Positions 7,937 to 16,682 of a stretch of 64,000 nt of DNA are shown piece after piece (position 1 is the first letter of the stretch; each line of letters begins with the position of its first letter). The notes under the pieces were generated by a model. It saw only the letters and a list, made by a program, of their open reading frames with translations. It was not told the origin of the DNA and ran no database searches. The DNA comes from Thalassolituus alkanivorans. Lineage in GTDB: Bacteria; Pseudomonadota; Gammaproteobacteria; Pseudomonadales; Oceanobacteraceae. The stretch is taken from contig NZ_JAJAEL010000012.1 of the NCBI RefSeq assembly GCF_020447205.1, positions 62,001-126,000 on the forward strand, given 5' to 3'. The position numbers were made by a program, and so were the translations under genes.

Positions 7937-9171
7937 TTTTCCGCCTGTTCCGTGGTGCAGAGCGTGAGATTCAGGTCTTCAATCGGAATATAGGCAGACA
8001 CCGCTACGTGGTCTTCCGGGAAGGCACTGAGAATATCGTTCAGGTCATCCATAAACTGGCTGATCACCGGCGTGATGCGGATGGCTTCCGGACAGGCGGT
8101 TCCCCACAGAGTACAACTCTGACCTTCGCGGATATCGGCGGTCGACAGTGGCGTACCGGCCGGTGTTGTACCATCGGCTGCCGCCAGCATGATATTGATG
8201 CAATCCGGTGCGATGGCATGTGGCCGTCCTTGTTTTACATCCCAGGCCAGCAGGCTTTCGTTTTTGTAATACACCCAGTAATCACCCGCAGGTGCACTGA
8301 AAATAATTTTGCCGACATCAAAACCACCGTGGGTACGGTTAATGATTTTGCTGATTTTACCTTCGGTAAATATGTAGTTATGGATATGCAGCAGATCGAG
8401 CAGCATTGATAACGCCGGGACGGATGAGGAGCTGAGAATCTGCCGGCCGATATTCAGTGCCCGGCCGACGGAGTTATAGACCAGCGAGTTTTTCGCGGCC
8501 GGACTCTGCAAAAAGTTGGTGTCCAGCGGATAGCAGGCCATACCACCGACCTGATGATACTCCGGCTGACTGACGGTTTCGCGGGCCTTTTCTTCCAGTT
8601 CGGCGGCGCTCAGGTCGAGGAACAGGGTTGAGGCAAAAGGTTCGGCCGTCCAGTCGCAGCGCAGGCCCGCGCCGGTCTGTGTGTCGGAGGCAATCATGGC
8701 CGGACAGCTCGGTGCGTTGGTTGCGGCCAGCAGGGTTTCGGTCAGGCGCGGGTCGGCACGGCCGGAGGGGTCGGCGTCGATCACGGCAATTTTGCCATCC
8801 ATCATGGAGGCGATATAAAACGGGATCAGGGTATTTACCGCACCAATTTCACCGGGCAGCAGGTAAGCAATGGTTTTCTGTTCTTTTTCTTTCAGGTAAG
8901 CGCTGAGGCTTTTGAAAGCATTGACCGGAGCAGTGAAGCCGTGCCCCTCGGCGGCGGCATCGGGAGAGCCCAGATCAACCACCATCAGCGCTGTTTTATC
9001 CCGTTCCAGTTGCGTGACCGGCAGCAGGCTGACGGTACCACTCATGCGTTGCAGAAAATCGAGCGCCATACTGATCGGGCCACCGCCGCCTGAGGCAAGA
9101 AAACAGGCGCCATAAACCATGGCTTTCAGATCATCGGTATTGAGCGTGGCAGGTGTGGCAATGGGCTGCAT
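7933..9171 (-). CDS. DUF917 (S-Me-THD family) protein
   Basis: 412 residues from ATG 9171, which is preceded by AAGGAAG; an in-frame start at 9312 adds 47 hydrophobic residues without a ribosome site and looks spurious. The N-terminus LKAMVYGACFLASGGGG is the family signature (PF06032, S-methyl-thiohydantoin desulfurase family, formerly DUF917). Members are usually near hydantoinase/oxoprolinase-like genes, but here the only partner is the hybrid kinase. The C-terminal segment (SADIREGQSCTLWGTACPEAIRI) also fits. The function here is unknown; a small-molecule enzyme or a ligand-binding input for the kinase are both possible. Confidence 0.8.
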   Translation of the reverse strand: MQPIATPATLNTDDLKAMVYGACFLASGGGGPISMALDFLQRMSGTVSLLPVTQLERDKTALMVVDLGSPDAAAEGHGFTAPVNAFKSLSAYLKEKEQKTIAYLLPGEIGAVNTLIPFYIASMMDGKIAVIDADPSGRADPRLTETLLAATNAPSCPAMIASDTQTGAGLRCDWTAEPFASTLFLDLSAAELEEKARETVSQPEYHQVGGMACYPLDTNFLQSPAAKNSLVYNSVGRALNIGRQILSSSSVPALSMLLDLLHIHNYIFTEGKISKIINRTHGGFDVGKIIFSAPAGDYWVYYKNESLLAWDVKQGRPHAIAPDCINIMLAAADGTTPAGTPLSTADIREGQSCTLWGTACPEAIRITPVISQFMDDLNDILSAFPEDHVAVSAYIPIEDLNLTLCTTEQAEK

Positions 9172-9525
9172 AGCGGACTTCCTTTTCCTGAGATCTTTCA
9201 ACTTTAGACCAAAGGTGAAACCACTGTATAGCGCGAAATGCCCCGTTCGCTCTGAGAATAACGACACAGAAAGCGTCAACAAAGCGAAAACGCAGCAGGA
9301 AAAGACAGTCATAATCTTGTCAGCAATGCCGCTTTTTCTTAACCTGCACTTCTGAATTCTTCTGCGGAGTCCGCACCGACATGATTTAAACGCCCTGCTT
9401 CCGTCATTAACCCTTTTCTTTTGGTTTTAATCGGCGGGCAGGACTGCGTATGTCGGGTCTGGCAGTACCTCTTTTTCACTCTCCTCTGTGTACCCGCTAT
9501 GCGCCTGCTGCCGCAGGAGTCGCTT
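9172..9525. other. divergent intergenic region, DUF917 / ABC-F
   Basis: About 350 bp between two divergent starts. It holds the AAGGAAG site of the leftward gene and AGGAG (9515-9519) of the rightward gene. In-frame upstream extensions of both genes look unconvincing. No hairpin, repeat or RNA gene was recognised. Confidence 0.5.
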
Positions 9526-11136
9526 ATGTCCCAATCCGTTCTTCTTGAGTGCGCACATCTGTGTGCACAAAGTGCTGCAGGTGAGCATATCCTGCAGGAT
9601 ATTCAGCTATCGCTGACGGCCGGCCGTTACGGTTTGTGCGGCCGTAATGGCAGTGGCAAATCATGGTTGCTGGAACTGCTGGCCGGGCAGCGCCAGGCGC
9701 AGCAGGGCCATATCCGCTGCCGCGGGCGCTGCGTCTGGTTACCGCAACAGCAGGCTGATGGCCCCCGTAACGCTCAGAGCCTGGCGGACTACTTAAATCT
9801 CAGTCAGCGGTTACAGGCCTTGCAGCGGGTGGAAGAAGGCATAGCCACCGCCGCCGATTTTGAGCTGATCGGTGATGACTGGAGTCTGCCGCAGCGTTTG
9901 CAGCAGATTCTGCAGCCTTATGGTCTGGCGTATGAGTCAGATACTTCGGCAGCGCAGTTAGTGCAGCGTTTACAACGCCCGGCGCAGGCGCTGAGTGGTG
10001 GTCAGCGTATGCGCCTGCAACTGGCGCTGCTGTTTGCATCAGAGCCCGCAGTCCTGTTACTCGACGAACCGGGCAATCATCTGGATGACAGTGGCCGGCA
10101 GTGGCTGATCGGGCAGATGGCGGCTTTTCGCGGCGTGCTGATTCTGGTCAGTCATGATGTGCAGCTGCTGCAGGCAATGGAGCATATTCTGGAGCTGCGC
10201 AGCGGCCATCTGTATCAGTACGGTGGCAACTATGATCAGTTTTTGCTGCAGCGTCAGCAGGAGCAGCAGGCATTGCTGCAGCAACTGGAAGGCAGCCGCC
10301 AGCGTCTGCAACAGGTGGAGCGCGCCACCCAGCGCAGCCAGGAAAAAGCAGCCCGCCGGGCGCAAAGCGGTAAGCGTGAGCGCCGTGACGGCAGCCAGAG
10401 CAAACTGCTGCTGGATAACAAACAACAAAGTGCGGAGCAGCAGCAGGGGCGGCAGAGCCGGGCACGCAGCCGTCAGCATGAGCAGGCTGCCCGTCAGCTG
10501 AAAGAGCGTCAGCAGCAATGGTTGCAGGAAGACAGTCCGCTCGCCCAGTGGTATCTGCCCGCGACCGGAAAACTGCGCAGTGGTCTGATTCTGCAGGTAA
10601 CGGATCAGCCACTGCCGTACCGCCCTGAGCAGCGCCTGACCTTTGCCTTACAGCAGGGCGAGCATCTGTGGTTGCGCGGTGCTAACGGCTCCGGCAAAAG
10701 CAGCCTGCTGCAGTTGCTTGCGACAGCGGATCAGCAGCCAACGATTCTGCGCCGCAGCGAAATACGTCTGCTCGATCAGCACTGCAGTCTGCTGCATAAC
10801 CATCTCAGTGCGCTGGATAACCTGCTGCAGGCAACATCACTGGATATGACCAGTGCGCGCACCTTGCTTGCCGGGGTTGGGTTAAATGCAGATGCCTGTC
10901 TGCGCCCGGCCGGCATCCTGAGCGGCGGTGAGCGTATGAAGCTGGCGTTGTTACTGGTGACCCAGCAAACTCCCGGAGCGTTGCTGCTGCTCGACGAGCC
11001 GGACAATCATCTGGACAGGCACAGCCGTGAACAACTGGCGCAGGCCTTACGGGCTTATCCGGGGGCGCTGATTCTGGTCAGCCATGACGGGCACTTTGCT
11101 GCGGGCTGCGGGATCAGCCAGACGCTGGTGCTGTAA
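9526..11136 (+). CDS. ABC-F family ATPase (duplicated ATP-binding cassette, no membrane domain)
   Basis: 536 residues from ATG 9526; AGGAG sits 6 nt upstream, unlike the in-frame start at 9421. Two cassettes are present: Walker A GRNGSGKS (~40) and GANGSGKS (~387), signature motifs [10 protein letters not shown] and LSGGERMKL, and Walker [13 protein letters not shown] and [11 protein letters not shown]. They are joined by a charged, Gln/Arg-rich linker (~240-340) as in ABC-F proteins, which act on ribosomes rather than in transport. It is not clearly EttA, Uup or YheS. Resistance-type members exist, but nothing here shows that role. It is a lone gene followed by metX. Confidence 0.87.
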   Translation: MSQSVLLECAHLCAQSAAGEHILQDIQLSLTAGRYGLCGRNGSGKSWLLELLAGQRQAQQGHIRCRGRCVWLPQQQADGPRNAQSLADYLNLSQRLQALQRVEEGIATAADFELIGDDWSLPQRLQQILQPYGLAYESDTSAAQLVQRLQRPAQALSGGQRMRLQLALLFASEPAVLLLDEPGNHLDDSGRQWLIGQMAAFRGVLILVSHDVQLLQAMEHILELRSGHLYQYGGNYDQFLLQRQQEQQALLQQLEGSRQRLQQVERATQRSQEKAARRAQSGKRERRDGSQSKLLLDNKQQSAEQQQGRQSRARSRQHEQAARQLKERQQQWLQEDSPLAQWYLPATGKLRSGLILQVTDQPLPYRPEQRLTFALQQGEHLWLRGANGSGKSSLLQLLATADQQPTILRRSEIRLLDQHCSLLHNHLSALDNLLQATSLDMTSARTLLAGVGLNADACLRPAGILSGGERMKLALLLVTQQTPGALLLLDEPDNHLDRHSREQLAQALRAYPGALILVSHDGHFAAGCGISQTLVL

Positions 11137-11151
11137 CAGCAACGGCGTGTT

Positions 11152-11190
11152 CAGGCTTGCTGCCGCTGCTGTCTTCTGGCGGCAAGCCTG
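11152..11190 (+). other. hairpin upstream of metX
   Basis: A perfect 9-bp inverted repeat (CAGGCTTGC at 11152-11160, GCAAGCCTG at 11182-11190) with a 21-nt loop lies between the ABC-F stop and metX. There is no U-run, so it could be a weak terminator or a leader element for metX. It does not match a riboswitch fold that I recognise. Confidence 0.35.
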
Positions 11191-11243
11191 ATAAACTCCG
11201 CGCCTTAATTGTCAGCTTTCACCAACGCGGGAAACGAACGCTC

Positions 11244-12404
11244 ATGCCGGATGTTATTCCCGACGACTCCGTCGGTCTGGTCACTCCCCAGTTACAGCAT
11301 TTTGATCAGCCACTGACTCTGCGCAGTGGCCGGGTTCTGCCGCAGTACGATCTGATGTACGAAACCTATGGCAGCCTGAACGCCGATAAATCCAACGCGG
11401 TGCTGATCTGTCACGCCCTGAGCGGCGATCATCACGCCGCCGGTTACCACAGCATGGACGATAAAAAGCCCGGCTGGTGGGATACCGCCATCGGTCCCGG
11501 CAAAGCCATCGATACCAACCACTTTTTTGTGGTGGCGCTGAATAATTTAGGCGGCTGCTCAGGTTCGACCGGCCCGACCAGCATTAATCCGGAAAGCGGT
11601 GAAGTATACGGTCCGGATTTTCCGATTATGGCTGTGCGTGACTGGGTCAACAGTCAGGCGCGGCTGGCCGATGTGCTGGGCATTCAGCAATGGGCCGCCG
11701 TGGTCGGTGGTTCATTGGGTGGCATGCAGGTATTGCGCTGGTCGATTCAGTTTCCTGAGCGCGTACGCCATGCGGTGGTGATTGCTTCGGCACCGAAATT
11801 ATCGGCGCAGAATATTGCCTTTAACGAAGTTGCGCGTCAGGCGATTGCCAAAGATCCGGATTTCCATGACGGCTGGTATCACAAATTCGGCACCATTCCG
11901 AAATCCGGTCTGATGCAGGCGCGCATGCTGGGGCATTTAACCTATCTGTCAGATGATGCCATGCGGCAGAAATTCGGCCGTGAGCTGAAAGAAGGCAAAC
12001 TGAATTACAGCTTTGCGCCGGAGTTTGAGGTGGAAAGCTACCTGCATTATCAGGGCGAAAAATTCAGTACGCGCTTTGATGCCAACACCTACATGCTGAT
12101 GACCAAAGCACTGGATTATTTTGATCCGGCCGCTGACTTTGATAACGATCTGGTGAAATGTCTGAGCCGCTCGCAGTGCGACTATCTGGTGGTTTCTTTT
12201 ACCACCGACTGGCGTTTCTCTCCGGCGCGTTCGGAAGAAATTGTGAATGCCCTGATGCACGCCGATAAAAACGTCAGCTATGCCTGTATTGAATCCGACA
12301 ACGGCCACGATGCTTTCCTGCTGCCGATTCCGCGTTATATGGATATTTTCAAAGCCTATATGCAACGTGTGGCTGACGGTCTTGGCGTGGAGGGGAAAGT
12401 ATGA
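11244..12404 (+). CDS. metX: homoserine O-acyltransferase MetX
   Basis: 386 residues from ATG 11244 ([11 protein letters not shown]). It is the first dedicated step of methionine synthesis: acylation of homoserine. The alpha/beta-hydrolase fold carries the nucleophile Ser in GGSLGGMQ (~157), Asp in DWRFSPARS and His in NGHDAF. Gammaproteobacterial MetX proteins of this type often use succinyl-CoA rather than acetyl-CoA; the sequence alone does not settle which. Its stop overlaps the metW start by 4 bp, the usual metX-metW pair of Pseudomonas relatives. Confidence 0.93.
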   Translation: MPDVIPDDSVGLVTPQLQHFDQPLTLRSGRVLPQYDLMYETYGSLNADKSNAVLICHALSGDHHAAGYHSMDDKKPGWWDTAIGPGKAIDTNHFFVVALNNLGGCSGSTGPTSINPESGEVYGPDFPIMAVRDWVNSQARLADVLGIQQWAAVVGGSLGGMQVLRWSIQFPERVRHAVVIASAPKLSAQNIAFNEVARQAIAKDPDFHDGWYHKFGTIPKSGLMQARMLGHLTYLSDDAMRQKFGRELKEGKLNYSFAPEFEVESYLHYQGEKFSTRFDANTYMLMTKALDYFDPAADFDNDLVKCLSRSQCDYLVVSFTTDWRFSPARSEEIVNALMHADKNVSYACIESDNGHDAFLLPIPRYMDIFKAYMQRVADGLGVEGKV

Positions 12405-13003
12405 CGGTATTACGCGATGATCTGGCCATTATCCAGCAGTGGGTTAAGCCCGACAGTCAGGTACTCGATCTTGGTTGCGGTGAAGGCTCGCTGCTGAGTT
12501 ATCTGAAGCGGCATAAAAATGTGCGCGGATATGGTCTGGAAATTAATCCGGAAAAAATCACCGCCTGTATTGCCAATGGCGTCAATGTTATCGAACAGGA
12601 TCTGGATAAAGGTCTGAGTAATTTTGAAGATAACAGCATTGATACCGTCATCATGACCCAGGCACTGCAAGCGGTGCAGCGCCCGGATTTATTGCTCGAT
12701 GAAATGCTGCGCATCGGTGACGAAGCCATTGTCACTTTCCCGAACTTTGGTTACTGGCGTACGCGTTTTTATCTGTTGCTGAAAGGCCGTATGCCAATGT
12801 CGGAAACGCTGCCGTATAACTGGTACGACACGCCCAACATTCATATGTGTACCTTCCGCGATTTTGAGATGCTGTGCCGTGAAAAAGGCATCCGCATCCT
12901 CAATAAAACCGTGGTCGATGACCAGCATAAAGAACACTGGACGATTCGCCTGTGGCCGTCCATGCTGGGTGAAATAGCCGTTTATCACATCACAAGGAAA
13001 TGA
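12401..13003 (+). CDS. metW: methionine biosynthesis protein MetW
   Basis: 200-residue SAM-dependent-methyltransferase-fold protein (PF07021) that is always linked to MetX and thought to modulate or assist it. Motif [13 protein letters not shown], is near residue 22, and the conserved VTFPNFGYW and [10 protein letters not shown] segments are present. It overlaps metX (ATGA) and the following DUF4426 gene (ATGA at 13000), so it belongs to one operon. Confidence 0.92.
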   Translation: MTVLRDDLAIIQQWVKPDSQVLDLGCGEGSLLSYLKRHKNVRGYGLEINPEKITACIANGVNVIEQDLDKGLSNFEDNSIDTVIMTQALQAVQRPDLLLDEMLRIGDEAIVTFPNFGYWRTRFYLLLKGRMPMSETLPYNWYDTPNIHMCTFRDFEMLCREKGIRILNKTVVDDQHKEHWTIRLWPSMLGEIAVYHITRK

Positions 13004-13473
13004 TCATGAAAGCACTGACTCAGGTTTTTACCGCATGTTTATTCACCCTGTGTGCCGCCTTCAGCCCACTGCTGCTGGCCGCCGACCGTGGTGAGCAGAA
13101 ACAGGTATTTGGTGACTACGAAGTTCACTATATCGGCCTTAACTCCAGCTTCCTGCCACCGGAAGCGGCTGAAGCCTATGGCATCACCCGTTCACGGGCG
13201 CTGGGCTATATCAGCGTGTCGATTCTGCATAACGAAGAAGGCAGCGATGTGCCGGCTGCGGTCAGCGGTAAAGTGACCGGCACTATCCGCAACCTGCTCG
13301 GTCAGAGCCGCGAACTGGAATTTCAGGAAATCAAAGAAACCAATGCGGTGTATTACATCACCACTTTCCGTTTCGATGATGAAGACATGTATAACGTTAA
13401 CCTGAAAGCAACTCCGGAAGGCCAGAGCCGCACCTTTGATGTGAAATTCAGCCAGCGATTTTACGAAGAATGA
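13000..13473 (+). CDS. DUF4426 periplasmic protein
   Basis: 157 residues with an N-terminal signal peptide (about 25 residues, cleavage likely after LLLAA), then one DUF4426 domain containing [16 protein letters not shown] and [10 protein letters not shown]. The position between metW and rdgB is the same as in Pseudomonas. The function is unknown. Two starts are possible (13000 and 13006); the first overlaps metW. Its stop overlaps the rdgB start by 4 bp. Confidence 0.85.
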   Translation: MIMKALTQVFTACLFTLCAAFSPLLLAADRGEQKQVFGDYEVHYIGLNSSFLPPEAAEAYGITRSRALGYISVSILHNEEGSDVPAAVSGKVTGTIRNLLGQSRELEFQEIKETNAVYYITTFRFDDEDMYNVNLKATPEGQSRTFDVKFSQRFYEE

Positions 13474-14084
13474 ACAAAATAGTACTCGCCAGCGGTAACG
13501 CCGGAAAACTGCGGGAATTTTCCGCACTGTTCGACACCCATTTTGCCGGGCTGAATATTGAGCTGATTCCGCAGACCCAGCTTAATGTGACAGAAGCCGA
13601 AGAAACCGGTCTCAGCTTTGTTGAAAATGCCATTCTTAAGGCACGCAATGCCTGCGCCGCTACCGGCCTGCCGGCACTGGCCGATGACTCCGGTCTTGAA
13701 GTCGATGCCCTGCAGGGCGCACCGGGTATTTACAGTGCCCGTTATGCCGCAGCCGACGATGGTTTCGGCCAGGGCGACAGTGCCAACAATGCCAAGCTGC
13801 TGGCGGCGCTTAAAGACGTTCCAGAGGCGCAGCGTACTGCCCGTTTCCAGTGCGTACTGGTGTATATGCGTCATGCCGCCGACCCGACGCCACAGGTGTT
13901 TCAGGGCTGCTGGGAAGGACGTATTTTAACCGCGCCGGAAGGCAGCGATGGCTTTGGCTATGATCCGCTGTTCTTTGTGCCGGGTGAAGGTTGTGCAGCA
14001 GCCAGTCTGAATAAAGAGCGTAAGAATCAGCTCTCTCACCGTGGTCAGGCAATTCAGCAACTTCTGGCGCGCTGGCACGTCTGA
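13470..14084 (+). CDS. rdgB: XTP/dITP pyrophosphatase (RdgB/HAM1)
   Basis: 204 residues. It hydrolyses non-canonical purine NTPs (dITP, XTP) to monophosphates and so keeps them out of DNA and RNA. Family motifs: [12 protein letters not shown] at the N-terminus, [11 protein letters not shown] (catalytic Asp, ~70), [11 protein letters not shown] and LSHRGQA near the C-terminus. The start is coupled to the DUF4426 stop. A strong hairpin terminator follows. Confidence 0.93.
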   Translation: MNKIVLASGNAGKLREFSALFDTHFAGLNIELIPQTQLNVTEAEETGLSFVENAILKARNACAATGLPALADDSGLEVDALQGAPGIYSARYAAADDGFGQGDSANNAKLLAALKDVPEAQRTARFQCVLVYMRHAADPTPQVFQGCWEGRILTAPEGSDGFGYDPLFFVPGEGCAAASLNKERKNQLSHRGQAIQQLLARWHV

Positions 14085-14113
14085 TATTTCCCCGCTCAGG
14101 GATAGCAAGTCTG

Positions 14114-14140
14114 GCCCGCGCTTATGGTGCGGGCTTTTTT
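14114..14140 (+). terminator. intrinsic terminator after rdgB
   Basis: The stem GCCCGCGC/GTGCGGGC (14114-14121 and 14127-14134, one G-U pair) has a 5-nt loop and is followed by six T's. It separates the met/rdgB operon from the coiled-coil gene and hemW. Confidence 0.85.
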
Positions 14141-14164
14141 ATTATTTTTTAAAAAGAGTAATGT

Positions 14165-14509
14165 GTGGATATTTTTGATCAGTTAGAACAGAAAGTGTTA
14201 CGTACCATCAGCAGCATCGAAACCCTGCAGCTGGATAATATGCAATTGCAGGAAGATGTGCAGAAACTGAACAACGAACAGCAACAGACCCGCCAGCAGC
14301 TGGCTGAAGCTGCTGCGCAACTGGTTGAACGCGATGCTGCAGCTCTGGCTCAGCAACAGCAGATTGAGCAACTGAATGCGCAAATACTACAAATGCAGCA
14401 AGACAACGAGCGTCTGAAAAAAGACAATACCCGACTGTCACACGAAAATAATGAATGGGCCGCGAAGGCGGAAGCTTTGTTGCAGGCCCTGGATCTGGCT
14501 GAAGTCTGA
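14165..14509 (+). CDS. ZapB-like coiled-coil protein
   Basis: 114 residues from GTG 14165; no ATG is in frame nearby, and AAAGAG precedes. Almost the whole protein is predicted coiled coil, rich in Gln, Leu and Glu. The N-terminus (MDIFDQLEQKV...SSIETLQLDN) and C-terminus (LSHENNEWAAKAEALLQALD) closely resemble E. coli ZapB, which bundles at the division septum with ZapA, but this protein is about 35 residues longer in the middle. The septal role is inferred. It lies 22 bp upstream of hemW, probably as a co-transcribed pair. Confidence 0.65.
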   Translation: MDIFDQLEQKVLRTISSIETLQLDNMQLQEDVQKLNNEQQQTRQQLAEAAAQLVERDAAALAQQQQIEQLNAQILQMQQDNERLKKDNTRLSHENNEWAAKAEALLQALDLAEV

Positions 14510-14531
14510 GCCGGAATTTGAGGAAGTAGTC

Positions 14532-15674
14532 ATGCTGCATCTGCCGCCGCTGAGCCTGTATATCCACGTTCCCTGGTGTATCCGTAAGTGTCCGTATTGC
14601 GATTTTAACTCGCATCAGGCTGAAGGTGATCTGCCGGAACGGGAATATATCCGCGCATTGCTGGCCGATCTGGACGAAGACCTGCGCTGGGTGCAGGGGC
14701 GTGAGATTCACAGCATCTTCTTTGGCGGCGGCACGCCGAGCCTGTTGTCGGCCAGGGCTTACGAAGCGCTGTTTAAAGGACTGAAGCAGCGCCTGACCTT
14801 TGCCAAAGATATTGAAATTACCCTCGAAGCCAACCCGGGTACGTTCGAAGCTGAAAAATTCGCAGCGTACCGCAAGCTGGGAATTAACCGTTTATCCATC
14901 GGCATACAGAGCTTTCAGCCAGAGCATCTGCAGAAGCTTGGCCGGGTACATGATCGCGAGCAGGCACTGCGGGCGATTAAACTGGCGAAAAAAGCCGGTT
15001 TCGATAATTTTAATCTCGATTTAATGCATGGTCTGCCGGGGCAAACGGTTGAACAGGCGCTGGACGATCTGCAACAGGCACTGGCGTTTAAGCCCACGCA
15101 TTTATCCTGGTACCAGCTGACCATCGAACCCAATACCGAATTTTATAAACGTCCGCCGCAGTTACCGGAAGACGACGCATTATGGGATATTCAGGAGGCC
15201 GGGCTGGCATTACTGGCGGAGCACGGTTTTGACCACTACGAAATATCGGCGCATTGCCAGCCGGGCAAAGCCTCGAAACATAATCTGAATTACTGGCAGT
15301 TTGGTGATTACCTTGGCATTGGCGCCGGAGCGCACGGCAAAATCACCCTGGCCGATGCCAACGTCATCTACCGCACACAGAAAACCCGTCTGCCGCGGGA
15401 TTATCTCAATCCGGATAAAACCTTCCTGACCGGTAAGCAAACCATTGAGCCGGAAGATATTGGTCTTGAGTGTTTAATGAATGGCCTGCGCCTGCGTGAA
15501 GGTATGCTGGTTGATGATTTTGAATACCGTACCGGCCTGACACTGGAGGCTGTGGCAGAACCTGTGGCAAAAGCTCAGCAGCTGGGTTTATTGAATGTGG
15601 ATAAACGTATTTATCCAACGGAAAAAGGCCAGCAATATCTGAATGAACTGCTGGCGCTTTTTTTAACGGAATAA
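14532..15674 (+). CDS. hemW: HemW-like radical SAM protein (haem chaperone)
   Basis: 380 residues from ATG 14532 (AGGAAG upstream); an in-frame start at 14451 lies inside the coiled-coil gene. The radical SAM motif CIRKCPYC is at about residues 17-24, followed by FGGGTPS, typical of HemN/HemW. The protein lacks the N-terminal extension of true coproporphyrinogen dehydrogenase, so HemW (membrane haem chaperone, often misnamed coproporphyrinogen III oxidase) is the better call. The rdgB-hemW neighbourhood is conserved in gammaproteobacteria. Confidence 0.9.
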   Translation: MLHLPPLSLYIHVPWCIRKCPYCDFNSHQAEGDLPEREYIRALLADLDEDLRWVQGREIHSIFFGGGTPSLLSARAYEALFKGLKQRLTFAKDIEITLEANPGTFEAEKFAAYRKLGINRLSIGIQSFQPEHLQKLGRVHDREQALRAIKLAKKAGFDNFNLDLMHGLPGQTVEQALDDLQQALAFKPTHLSWYQLTIEPNTEFYKRPPQLPEDDALWDIQEAGLALLAEHGFDHYEISAHCQPGKASKHNLNYWQFGDYLGIGAGAHGKITLADANVIYRTQKTRLPRDYLNPDKTFLTGKQTIEPEDIGLECLMNGLRLREGMLVDDFEYRTGLTLEAVAEPVAKAQQLGLLNVDKRIYPTEKGQQYLNELLALFLTE

Positions 15675-15703
15675 AATTCAGACCGTCCGGTCTGAATTTT
15701 TCC
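15674..15703. terminator. bidirectional intrinsic terminator, hemW / TPR gene
   Basis: AAATTCAGACCG pairs perfectly with CGGTCTGAATTT (15674-15685 and 15688-15699) and is followed by more T's. It lies between convergent genes. Confidence 0.88.
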
Positions 15704-15734
15704 GGTTTTTGCTACGGTCTTTTTCTCCGCTTGC

Positions 15735-16682
15735 TCAGCTGTTTTCTTCACCGTCTTCATCCGGTGGCAATACCACCATTTCCAGAAAACGCTCATTCTG
15801 CAGCAGGCTTTCAAAGCTGATATCGCGGCCAGCCTGTAAGCGCAGTGAGTCGGCTTTATCGATGGCGTTCTGCAGATCGCGCAGGGCTTCTTCGGTTGCA
15901 CCGCTTTCGGCATGGGCACAGGCACGCTGATAGAGCGCGTGGCTGTTTTCCGGGTCGACTTCCAGTGCGCGGTTGGCAAGGCTGGTTGCCCATTGTGCCT
16001 GACCCAGTAATAACGCTGCATCGGCTTTGTAAGTCAGGGCTTCAACGTCGTCCGGACGCAGTTGCAGAATCTGATCGTAAATGGCGATTTTGCTCTGTGG
16101 CGTATTTTCCTGTGAGGCTTTCAGCCACAGCGAATGAATTTCGTTGGTGAGTTCAATTTCTTCCTGCGCCTGGGCAATATGCCGTGATTTGCGGTGCAGT
16201 TCGTCTTCGAGTTTATCCAGACGTTTTTCATAGCTGGCGGTGATGCGGCGGATTTCGTCGTTGGCAAAAGCGCCAACCCGTTCTTTGATATCACGTAATG
16301 AATTCCAGCCAATTAATACCAGCAGCGTGGAAGCACCGGCAATCAGATAGAAAAAATAGGTGACGGTATCGGTGGCATAGGTCAGAGCCTTGCTGGATAC
16401 ATCAATTTCTTTATCGACAATTTTTTCGGTCAGTTCAACCCGCGCATCAGCAATCTGCTGACGCAGATTTTTAACCTCATCGAGCAGATAGCGTTCGGTA
16501 AAAGCGCTGTACAGCGGCGCCTGTAATTCTTCGATCGTCTGCTCTGCCTGCTGGTCATTCTGTTGCTGTTTTTTATCGTCGCTGTCAACGGACTGTGCAG
16601 CCGCTGGCATGGCCAGGGCTGCACAGAAGGCGCTGATGCTCAGCAATAAAGTCAGGGTCAGGCGGTTTTTTGGTCTGGCCAT
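15735..16682 (-). CDS. membrane-anchored TPR protein at the end of the ectoine operon
   Basis: 315 residues. N-terminal signal peptide (ending AMPAAAQ), a helical/coiled stretch at ~45-95, one transmembrane helix at ~108-130 (FFYLIAGASTLLVLIGW), a second coiled coil (~140-180), then TPR-like helices (~185-300) with YDQILQLRPDDVEALTYKADAALLLG. The TPR part would face the cytoplasm if the signal peptide is cleaved. Its ATG at 16682 lies 25 bp inside the 3' end of ask, which suggests co-transcription with ectABC-ask. No specific function is known. Confidence 0.72.
   Translation of the reverse strand: MARPKNRLTLTLLLSISAFCAALAMPAAAQSVDSDDKKQQQNDQQAEQTIEELQAPLYSAFTERYLLDEVKNLRQQIADARVELTEKIVDKEIDVSSKALTYATDTVTYFFYLIAGASTLLVLIGWNSLRDIKERVGAFANDEIRRITASYEKRLDKLEDELHRKSRHIAQAQEEIELTNEIHSLWLKASQENTPQSKIAIYDQILQLRPDDVEALTYKADAALLLGQAQWATSLANRALEVDPENSHALYQRACAHAESGATEEALRDLQNAIDKADSLRLQAGRDISFESLLQNERFLEMVVLPPDEDGEENS

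Noticed and set aside
11152-11243. SAM-type riboswitch upstream of metX
   Set aside because: There is one simple stem-loop only; the leader is too short and lacks the conserved cores of SAM riboswitches.
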